From: Pycnopodia helianthoides
Taxonomy: Eukaryota; Echinodermata; Asteroidea; Forcipulatida; Asteriidae
DNA length: 64,000 nt
Direction of reading: 5' to 3'
NCBI GenBank assembly: GCA_032158295.1
Contig: CM063264.1
Coordinates: 12,013,758-12,077,757, forward strand
The position numbers and the translations under genes were made by a program. Of the stretch, positions 1-12,000 are shown one piece after another (the first letter of the stretch is position 1; each line of letters begins with the position of its first letter). The notes below the pieces were generated by a model. It ran no database searches, had not been told where the DNA came from, and saw only the letters and a list, made by a program, of their open reading frames with translations.

Positions 1-92
1 GTCATCAACAGTTCTGATGTCAACGATATCTACTTCAATTTATCCAACACTTGACCAGTCTTTTTCTTCGAGACCCTTCTGGCTTACAGTAG
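1..92 (+). CDS. KIAA1549: KIAA1549-like exon, partial at window start
   Basis: Open in frame 2 from the first base (Ser/Thr-rich, then SRPFWLTV) to a GTGAGT donor at 93. It ends in phase 1, and its last G joins AT of the next exon as Asp (FWLTV-DIVVPED). Vertebrate proteins have a similar DYWVITVL stretch here. The exon start is outside the window. Confidence 0.7.
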
Positions 93-3000
93 GTGAGTTG
101 ATATAGTGATTATTACTCAAACTGTTATTACTGTCTTGCACTCTGACTTTTTGATTTAACTCACAGTGTCTTGGTATTCAAGACTCCATCTCTAATTGAT
201 TGTTTTAAATCCAATCATGTCAATAATTTGTGATACAAAGTATAGATCCTCATCATGAATTTATAAACGAGCAGGAATATGGAAAATTCCATTCGTCTTT
301 TGTTTTAAAAAGAGATATTAGTGACTCATCTAAACAAACAAACAAACAAACAAACAAATAAACAAACAACCAAACAAACGAACACCCCACCCAACAAACA
401 CCACAACAAGCAAATATACAAACATACAAACAAACAGACAAACCAGCAAATTTAGTGTAGAAAAGGATCACAAGATCCAGCATAAGCTGTGCTACTTTAT
501 TCATTTGTTTTGGGATTTTCAAATTGTTAGAAATAACAAGCCAGAACAAAGAATTCTTTTGAAATTCAACTCACTAAATTATTCTCTTATTTGCAGATAT
601 TGTTGTTCCAGAAGACATAGATATTACTATTGGCGATTTTATTTCAACCATGGAGATAAATCTAGCTCTTGCTTTTACTGAGGGTAAGAATCGACGAGAT
701 GAAAGAGAAGCTTCAGTTCTGGAGCTTCTTGCAAAACTCAACCCCGATAACGACCCACTGCTGAATAGACGCAAGAAAAGAGCTATGACAGTCAACGGAA
801 ACACTGCCCAGGTAAAAATGCAAGTACCGTCATTTTCTGACCATAAGCCATGGCTTATGAATTGATTTTCACGCCTTCGACATGCTCTGCAGCTTATATT
901 CCGGGCGGCTTATACACCGACATGCAATTGTAAAATAAGCTTTGGCAATTTTGACTAGGTAGAAACAAGTAGACAAACAGTTTAACTAACAAACAGACAT
1001 TTTACTCCGAGTGACTTCTTACTCAGTAGACTCACAATAGACCCCCCTGCATGGGCTGCCATGTCTGAGGTCATGTCTGAGGTCATGTCTGAGGTCATGC
1101 CTGAGGTCAAATGATGGAAACAAGTTTGTGCCACGCACAACGTTCAACCAATGACAGGTCTTTCTTTTACCTCAGTGAGGTTGATAAACATTTCAACAAG
1201 TCCACTATATGGTTCCAATGCATGGTTTAAATGCAGAGCAAAAGCACAAACAGTTGCAGAATGGTCCATTGAATTGTATGTATAATGCTTTTACAAACAG
1301 TAGCTTTTTGAACCAGTCAGGTTCTACCAGAAAATTTAAAGACCAATTATTATTAAAAACATGAGGTTTCCCCAGAACAGATTTAAGCCAAACCCAAAAC
1401 TGTGTTTTCATACTTTCCTTTTTGATATTTTCATCTTATTTAGGTAATTGACATATCCCGAGACCTGACTTATCCAGTCAATGGTGTCATGGTATTTTAC
1501 GTCGCTGTGGAAGGTACAAGTTTACCAGCAATGGAGTCCAAAGCAATATTGGATGAATTAACACTCCCAGAATTAACCTTTTACCTTGGAGTTGTGGTCC
1601 AGACAAATCCTATCGGTGAGTCATACATTCCAAATCTGGAATGATTTCACAAATTGCTGAAGATTCATCTTTTGTCCATTAACATTTTATTTTCATCAAT
1701 ATGTGGAATGCAAAGTCTGTACACTGTACTCCTATACATGTAGATGAGACTATTCCATGTACTTCTGTTCTTTATTTTGATAGAATTCCAGACATGATTG
1801 TATCGGACATAATTTAAAAACTTACATTTATTTTTGCTTTGTTTCTTCTTTGAGTGTCAAAAGCTTGTGCTTAGAGTAAGGTGGATATTTGCGTTTTATA
1901 ACAAAATGCTCTTTCTTGTTATTGCTATTGTTCTTTGTGTATCAAGACCTGTACATAGTGTTAATGTAATATATTTTTTAGAAACCTAATATTGTGATTA
2001 TTTACTTTACATTTACTATTTAATTACATCTTCTTTTATACAGAAGTAATTCCACCTGATGTTGTCATGACAACTCCTCCAGCTCCTTCTAGTAACTATG
2101 TTTGGATCATCCTTCTTGTCATTGGACTGAGTGGTTTCCTGTTTCTTGTATGTTGCTGTTGTTTTTGCATCTGTTGTCGTCGTCCAGTAAAGACGTCTCG
2201 AGATGGTCAGATGGATATGGATACATTGAAGATGTTGCAGCATAAACAGAAGGTCAGAAGAAATTAATTCTGGATTCCATGACTGAACTGAGAAAGAATT
2301 ACTTAGTAGTCTTGGCAACCTTCAAAGAAGGACTCAAAGATTGAATTTAGTTTTGTGATTCATGCATATAATGTTAGAATGGGGTCAAATGCCACTGTGG
2401 TTGACACCCTTTAAGTACAATTTTTGTTAAAATCCAAAAATGTTTGATGATGTCATATTTCAAATATTATGGTCTGTACATTTTTGTGCAGAGAATTTTC
2501 AGTTCATTCCTGAACTTTTATGATATAGTCATAACAGCATCGAATTTGACCTTTCAACTGACACAGAAATTCCTCTTTAGAATGTACGGACCCATTTGTT
2601 TTTTGTGTCCGATGCCGTCATGTTTCAAATATCTCTCTGAAAGAGTATAAAATAAAATGACATTTTACACAATTTTAACATGAGGTTCGAGACTTGTAAT
2701 TTTACTCCACTTGCATAAGGACTCTATCTATTGGTAAATGAGTGTATCACAGAACCCAATTTAACCTTGTTCAGCTAAAAATGTTTAAAATAAAAATAAT
2801 ACTCAAGGAATGAGTTCTGGATTCCATGATCACACTGCATGAAAAATAGAAAAACAATTAATCGCACCATACTTATATAATTTTTATACAGGAGTTTAGC
2901 AGAAAATTTTCCTTCAAATGACTGAACTTAATGTGAAAAAATAATGGAAAATTTAATCACAAGCTATTATTACTGTAGGCCAATTTGACACTTTGGCAAG

Positions 3001-6000
3001 CTGCAGGATATTTTTGTGGTTAGTATTATATATTTTTTTTTCAGGAAAAGTTCCTGAAGATAATTTATGATTTTATTTCAGCACCCGTATAAACCTTGTA
3101 ATTTCTTTTCAGTACCCATATAAGCCTTATAATTTCATTTCAGTACCCATAAACCTTATAATTTCATTTCAGTACCCATATAAACAATTAATTTCATTTC
3201 AGTACCCATAAACCATAATTTCATTTCAGTACCCATATAAACCTTATAATTTCATTTCAGTACCCATATAAACCTTATAATTTCATTTCAGTACCCATAT
3301 AGGCCTAAACCTTATAATTTCATTTCAGTACCCATATAGGCCTAAACCTTATAATTTCATTTCAGTACCCATAGCCTATACATGTTAACCTTATAATTTC
3401 ATTTCAGTACCCATATAGGCCTAAACCTTATAATTTCATTTCAGTACCCATAGCCTATACATGTTAACCTTATAATTTCATTTCAGTACCCATATAGGCC
3501 TAAACCTTATAATTTCATTTCAGTACCCATAGCCTATACATGTTAACCTTATAATTTCATTTCAGTACCCATATAGGCCTAAACCTTATAATTCATTTCA
3601 GTACCCATATAAACCTTATATTTCATTTCAGTACCCATAGGCTAAACCTTATAATTTCATTTCAGTACCCATATAAACCTTATAATTTCATTTCAGTACC
3701 CATATAACCATTATAATTTCATTTCAGTACCCATATAAACCTTATAATTTCATTTCAGTACCCATATAAACCTTATAATTTCATTCCAGTACCCATATAA
3801 ACCTTATAATTTCATTTCAGTACCCATATAAACCTTATAATTTTATTTCAATATCCATATAAAACTTAATTTCATTTCAGTACCCATATACATGTAAACC
3901 TTATAATTGTATTTCAGTACCCATATAAACCTTATAATTTCATTCAGTACCCATATAAACAATTAATTTCATTTCAGTACCCATAAACCATAATTTCATT
4001 TCAGTACCCACATAAACCTTATAATATCATTTCAGTACCCATATAAACCTTATAATTTCATTTCAGTACCCATAGGCTAAACCTTATAATTTCATTTCAG
4101 TACCCATATAAACCTTATAATTTCATTTCAGTACCCATATAACCATTATAATTTCATTTCAGTACCCATATAAACCTTATAATTTCATTTCAGTACCCAT
4201 ATAAACCTTATAATTTCATTCCAGTACCCATATAAACCTTATAATTTCATTTCAGTACCCATATAAACCTTATAATTTTATTTCAATATCCATATAAAAC
4301 TTAATTTCATTTCAGTACCCATATACATGTAAACCTTATAATTGTATTTCAGTACCCATATAAACCTTATATTTTCATTTCAGTACCCATATAAACAATT
4401 AATTTCATTTCAGTACCCATATAAACCTTATAATTTCGTTTCAGTACCCATATAAACCTTACAATTTCATTTCAGTACTCATTTAACCCTTGTGATTTCA
4501 TTTCAGTACCCATATAAACCTTATAAAACACCAAACCAGACTCCAAGAGGTTTTGATGTTGCTAAGGAAACGGATGTAAACAATGAGGCAGCAGATGGAA
4601 CAGAGACAGGTGCTGGTAGTTCAGGAATGAAACTTCAACATAGCAGTACAGCATCAGCACTAAGGAACCAGTTGGGTGATACAAGGTACCAGACCATTTG
4701 TCTTCAAGTCACTCGTGCGAAGTTATTGAGGATTAAAGAATGATTTTTCATCCATTCTATGAATGCAAAGGATTCATTGATAGAATCTTCAATGATTGCA
4801 TGGTTTAATGTTTTTTTTTTAACTTATGTTGCGTAAAACTGTCAGAAAGTTAAATTAAGTTAGTCACTTTGTTGGATGTTCGGACCGTGGGGTTGAACGG
4901 TCTGGAGACCGTGTCTTATCCGCAGTTTCTCACTACTCGGACGAACAATCAGCAATCAGACGCACTTCCCAGTGCGTCAATGCCCTGTAAAAAACATGTC
5001 AGAAATAGAATGATTAGGAAGATTGAAGTGGTGTCCTATGGGTGTATCCAGCTTTTAGGTGTTGACTGTGGATCCATGATCATAAAAACGTCTTTTGAGT
5101 GTAGTTCTTGTTTCACCGATATCTTGAATTAATTATTACAGCGTTCTCCCTTATCATTGGTCTGCTGGCCAAATGTCAGTTAAAACATACACCTGAGGAC
5201 CAGTCAAAATTCACTCCAGGGGGTCTGGCTGGCTAGTTCAGTCTTTTAAAGCATACATATTTCATTTGAAATATTCACCAGTGAAAAAGATGACGGACCA
5301 GTGAAATGACAAGCTAACTGGCTCATCAGTTTCAAGAAAGATTTGTTACCAATTACTCCTTCTGTTTATAAATGTTTATAGAGTGAATTAACTTGTTTTG
5401 ATAATTTAGCTAAAAGTCTATTTCCTAGTTGAGATTATTGTCTTTACTTTAGGGTAACCGTGTTTTCTTCATGCATTGATTCTTGTTTCTCCATTCTTCA
5501 GGTTAAACATCGATACTGTATCATCGTCATCATCAGACTCACTATCTACACCTGATCATGGGGGTCCAGTAGTACCCCCTCTACAGCTTCAAAATGTCCA
5601 GGATGCATCCCCCAAGAAATCAACCGAAGATGAGGAAGAAGTTTTTCATAAAGCTGTGTCCTCATTGGAGATGAGTAGTCGCTCAAGACTGAGTTCAAGG
5701 AGTCATGGAACACACTTAGGGAGGACTCAGCCGAGGCTATTGCCACTAAGAACCCGGATGGTAAATTAAGACATCTTGCATCACTGTATTGATTGTCAAT
5801 TCATAAATAGAATCATTTCAAAGATGTAAGATTAGTTGATGTAGAGGATTGTTTAAGAAGCGTCTCAAAATTTCAGCATGTTCTAAGATTAAAAACCTTG
5901 TCTCTGTAAAATTATCAAGAACCAGGCCTCAGTGTGTTTAAATCCTCATCACTGCTTTGATTCCCTTAATACAAACCTGATAGTTAACATATAATTATTA

Positions 6001-9000
6001 CACTTATCAGACTTAATGCCTGTGACTTCTACAATGATTTTAATAATTTATATCTGTTATATTTATAGACTCAAGATGTTGATCAAAGAAGTAAAAGTGC
6101 AACGTCTTCACCAAGATCCCCCTCACCACATCAAGTAAGTACATAACATTCTGGTAATAATCAAGTCTTCTGTTTCTACTGTAAATAAAATGTTATCTTT
6201 AGGTGTCGTAATTCTTCCTGTTTCAATTTGTAGATGTCTGAGAAATTTTTGGATGTCATGAGGTTCAAGGGACTAAACTGACTTGTACTTTTGTTGTAGA
6301 ATGTGAAACTTTGAAGCAAAGAAATTAAGGTGAAGTATTTGTGATAAAGTTATGTACAGTCAGAGTTTGTAGATTGGTAGAGTGAGATTTTACTCCTTTG
6401 TTATATTTGATTTGTTTAGGAGAAGGAGCTGAATTAAAACGACTCTACCAAGAAGCACAGAATGAAATGTCACAAATCTTGAGTCCTGACGAAGCTTCAA
6501 ACCCACCAGACCTGATCTATATTTCACCTGACAAACGAAGAAAGTAAGTTGAATTTTTCTTTTTGGTGCAAATTTTGTGTCTTGAATCTTTTTATGGAAC
6601 TCCCCAACACCCCCCCCTAAAAAAGCAAACGAAAAAACAAGAACACTGTAGGAATTATATATCTGTTTTGAATTTCACGAGTCAAATTAGGTTTATTCAA
6701 TTTTTTTGTATTTCAGGAAGAAAGGAAAATCCAGTAAGAGAAAGCGTGTTGAGCAGGAGACTAAGTTTGATAGTAAGGAGAAAGGTCAAATACTGCCAGA
6801 TACACATTATGCCAGAAGGTCAACCAAGCAGCAGGTATGTAGTCTTAAATTCAGAAGTCTGTATTATTAGAGGAAGCAATTTTTGACTTGTTCAGGCATG
6901 AAACCTTACATCAGCTGAAACAAGTTGATCTGACCTTAGCTTGATGCGAAAAATTGACAGGCACAAAATATAAACAAAATGAATGGGACTAGTCACAAAT
7001 GTATACACAAATAAATTGTTTTAATTTTCTTTTGTTTATTTAAGCAAAATAAATGTTGAGTTTACTTAACAATATTTCAGGTATTTTATTCCAATACAAT
7101 ATCTCAGGCCAGGAATGTACATTTTAATCTTCTGTTTTCTAAATCATGTCTGAATAATGGTCTTGTCACATTGCTATTCCCCAAATATTTTTTAAATATT
7201 GAACAAGAAACGAGACATTATTTTTGTATTAAATTAACTTGTTAAGAAGGTGAAGCTCTCCTCCGATGTTTGGAGGAAGTAAAAGTCATTGACCCCACCC
7301 CGAGGTCATTGGTTGAACCTCATCTTGAGAATGACATTAATTAAGTCTCGATGCAGTATCTTTAAGACACTCTTCTCATGTAAGAATAAAGACTGAATAT
7401 CTGTTTTGGAGGCCTTGACTGAGGTGTTGACATTTATAATTTATCAATCTGAATGCTGACTGATTATGAAGTTTCTACCTGTGACAATCCTCTAGGGAAT
7501 TACTTCTATCTGAAATATTATCAAAGTCATAAAATAGTAATTTAAGGCCCTATATACATATTGCTTAATTTGATTGCCACAATCAAAACAAACCACATGA
7601 TTGTAGACAAGTTTTTGTTGAAAATGGATCATGTCATTAGATAAAATGTTTACACGTTCGTGTGTTTTTTTTTACAAACTAGAAGATGAACTTTAAGCCT
7701 TACTCAATTATGTAATATACATTGAAAACAAAAATAGAGTTGTGATTAATTACTGCATTGTTCAATGAGTTTGAATTATCTTGAAATATACACTATTTAC
7801 TGAGTTTATTTAAAAGAAAACTTATATTGTTTTATCTCTTATTTTACATTCCTTGGGCAAAATATACAAAGCTTTACTCAGTTACTGCCAGTCTGATTAA
7901 CTACTTGTAGGATTAAAGAGAAATAATGGATTTTATTGAACTAAACCTTCATCTACATGCAACTTTGTTCCTTATGGGGGCTTATTCAGTATTGTGACTG
8001 GTAACACTGCATTAATCACATCCGATATTTGATCAAGTACAATATACCTGCAATTTGATTTAATCATCTTCGGTTTTCAACTGAGGCTGATTCAAATTGG
8101 TTGCTATAGCTACGGCTTTGACTGTTGCTAAGGGTGTTGCTAAGGGCGTCCTATACTTCAACACATTATGACGAGGCAATCCAGCCGTAGCTGTAGCCGC
8201 CAATTCGGACCAAGCATGATACTTCCTAGCTATTAACTCTTAAAATGAGGCAAAGTTTACCACTCAAATCTTGAACAATCGGTGTTGAGTTATTACTGGA
8301 TTATTTTGATGGATTTAGGACAGCCCTTTGACATTCCAAAGGAAATTAATAATAATAATTACTCTAATTTAACAAGCAAACAAATACAATCTTAATGATA
8401 TGATGACAGTTTACTAAGCTAATTAAGTACATTATGTGTTTCATTCATAGGCAATTAAAAGTTGTGACCTCTACAGGGCTTGAATTTATTGAGCTGCTTA
8501 AGCAGAAATTGGTGCTTACAGATTTTCTGTTAAGCAAAAATAAGCAGGAAACCAGTCATAGATGGTACATGTGACAATGTATTTTGGCTGGTAACCTTAT
8601 TCTGGTAAGCAGAATTTTGTTGTGCTAAGGCTACTTTTTGTGCACAAGCAAGTCTATAAAATAGGGCCTAGGGCACAATGGCTTGTCTTGTTTAAATAAA
8701 GAATTATTGTGCTAACAGCCCGTAGGTTAACATGCAGCTTAATACACAAAATTTTGCAGAAAGGCTGTTTTTTGTCTTTATACATACCTAGTAGAGGATT
8801 TGATATTCTGTAAATGAAAGGTCTGTATTTTAAAGGAGTTAGGTAATTTGTAAACCATTAAGTTAATCTCTTGTTTGTCTTTCTCTGATGAGAACTCATC
8901 TAAACTCATCAAAAATGAAATCCCAGCCAGTCATGTTTTGATAACGTGCTTAATAATAATCATGAATATTTTTGGTTGTTTGTGTGTAAGATTAAATAGT

Positions 9001-12000
9001 GAATCAGAACACCACTGATGACCTTGAAAGTTGAAGGAGTCTTAATACATATCAGACATGACTGGAGATGCTTGAAGGATCACCATGATCTCTTCTACAT
9101 CATTCTCATAAGGCTTAGAGTTGTTATTTGCTTCTGTGTTGGTAACCGTCTCCAAGATGGTTTGTAAAGCTCCTCTGCAGTTAGTATCGCTAAGCAACTG
9201 CCTCCTCTTACACAAATCTGTCATGAGCTGACCGAGCATCATCACCAGCAAAGCCAGGTCATGTTTATCCAGGTTGGCATCTTGAGATAACTTCAGTAAG
9301 TTATCTTGCACCTCATGATGGGTCCCGCTTCTGAAGAACATGTAGAAATCATTGGCGCGGGTATCAATGTTTATTTGTTGTTGACTGCCGTTGTTTTCCA
9401 TCTTGTTTGGTTTGTGTTTCTCTGATGTTATTGAACGAAGACAGTCTTGTTAGTCCTGTGATGGCAAGGGTCAGGTGACTGATGTTACTGAATGCAGACA
9501 GTCTTGTTTATCCTGTGATGGTAGGTGGCAGATGATTTTCAAACTCTCGTTGAGGCAAAGTCTTTGAGAAAGCTGTAATATTATAAGAAAGTGAAATGTA
9601 AACATCAATTGGAATATTGCTATAGAATAAGTCAGAAAATAGAAACAAAAATTGCAAACTGCTTACCAACCAGAAGGACCTGTGCAAAGAAATAGTTAAT
9701 GCCCCAACGTTTCAACCCCAGCAGAGTCTTTCTCAAAGGGTAAATGAAAACACAACACACTTAAACAAATATACAGTACTGGTGTAACAAAAGCAGTCAA
9801 GTGGAAAGAGATGAAAAGAAAAGTCAGAAAGCGTGCAGAAAAAAGCAAGGGATGATCAATGAAGAATGAGACAATGGGGTAAAGGGCAGGAGTTGGTTTA
9901 ACCACAAAGGTTGGAAACACAAAAAACAAAATCAAAGATGAAAAGAGGGAGAACAAGTAATTAATTAGTGAATAAGACAGACTAACAATTTGCTTAACAT
10001 TTCCTTCTTGGGTGTTCAGACCATGAGGTTGAATGGTCTGGAGGGTGTGGTCCATAGTTTCTCCCTACTCAGACAAACAGTCTCTTTCTAGATAATAAAA
10101 GTGAAGTTATTCTCATTGCAGCTAAAAACACCTGTACCTACCTTTATTATATGCCACGTCACACTGATATTGACGATGCACAAAAGTGGAAACAATAAAT
10201 TTATCACAGTTTTCATAATGAAGTATTTCAGACAGCTTGCCAAAGGTTACTTAGATTTATGAATGATTCATAATATGTAAATCCAGACAGCTTGCCAAAG
10301 GTTACTTAGATTTATGAATGATTCATAATATGTAAATCCAGACAGCTTGCCAAAGGTTACTTAGATTTATGAATGATTCATAATATGTAAATCCAGACAG
10401 CTTGCCAAAGGTTACTTAGATTTATGAATGATTCATAATATGTAAATCCAGACAGCTTGCCAAAGGTTACTTTAGATTTATGAATGACTCATAATATGTA
10501 AAATATGTGGAAATATTCAGCATACATGTATCACCAGAAAGACTCTGCTAGGGTCGAAACGTCAGGCCATTTATACATTAGGACCTTTTGGTTGGTATGC
10601 AGTTTGCAACAGCTAATTTAATTTTCTCTAATAAATGACTCCATACTGGATTGTAATGCAGTGTACTCTACCTGAGTAGAAAGAGAAGTACCTGTAGATC
10701 TTGTATTGTATTGATTCAGACTTAGGCCTAATTTGCGCAGTAAGCACTGAATTCTGCTATAAGCACAGCCATTATAACCCTGATCTCATCAAAGATACAT
10801 AGTAAATAGGTGTTAACATTATGCAGGTAGACTTGTCTCTAAATAATGAACCCACTGCAAAACAAGTGATGGGACTAACTCTTCTTTTGTTCATTGAACC
10901 TGACCTTCCAACATAACGACAGCCATATAATCTTAGTCTTTCTGTATACAGGCATGATATTCTTCCTACTTTATTCTGATTTCCGATATTTTTGCTCTTG
11001 GAAAAATAAAAAAAGTTGTGATTAAGTAGCCTAAAAAGTCTATTAAAGTCTACACCATGTGTAAATGTAGGCTAGCCCTTTTTCTTGATAAACTGTTCCT
11101 ACTTTTTTTCAAGGGCCAAGTATCGTGCCTTGGTGTATAATACAGATTAGATGTACTTATCCTGCATTGTTGTTTACATATAATATGTACATGTAGTTGA
11201 GTGGGTTTTGTCAAGGCTAAATCCAACAATAAATTGTATTTTCAACCACTACAAAGTGAAGTTGTGGTACAGGTTGAGGTAAAAAGGTGCAACATTAGGT
11301 ATTTCCATGTTCCATGCTGAATGGCATGGTTTGTTTAGTAGGCATTGTGTAATGGTAGGCACTAGCCAGTGTATAATGGTAGGCAATTGATGAGTCTTAT
11401 CTTCAAGCAAACTTAAATCCTCAATTCTGATTGGTCGACCCATAGTAACAAGAGGTGTAATCTAAACTTATATCACACGGCCCATATCACACCCTGTGTA
11501 TTGCGCTGTTCTAACTCTGCATATTGCGCTATTGTAAGCAAAGTATCTGCAAAACATACAGCTTTTCCAAAACCGAGTTTTAATCTGTGTGTCAAGTTGG
11601 CTTGAAGACATTCGTTATGGATATAGGGACTCTATATGTTTTCCGTTGTCCACTTCTCTTGTGTGTTTACTAATAACAGTGTAACCACGAAACATGCATT
11701 GTACACCCTTCATTTTAAAAGTAGGATTTGAAACTTTGCATGGTGGAAGTATAACTAAGAATGGTTTGTGGTAACACCATGTTAAAATCTCTTTTGAGTA
11801 TAGTGTTGGTTCTGAACAGAACCGGTGGTTAACGAAGGAACAATTCAAATTTTTTTTACCATCTCCGATGTAATTCTAAAATAGATAACATCGTATTTTT
11901 TTTACTTGAGCACACCAAAAAAAAACACAGAAAAAAAGTGTAGTCATTAAAAGAGTAGTCATTAATGTGTTGTTTATGTAACGACACAAAGGGACCCTCA

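Noticed and set aside
3071..4506. Regular short repeats that might suggest a CRISPR array
   Set aside because: Direct tandem minisatellite with no unique spacers, in an animal intron, with no cas genes.
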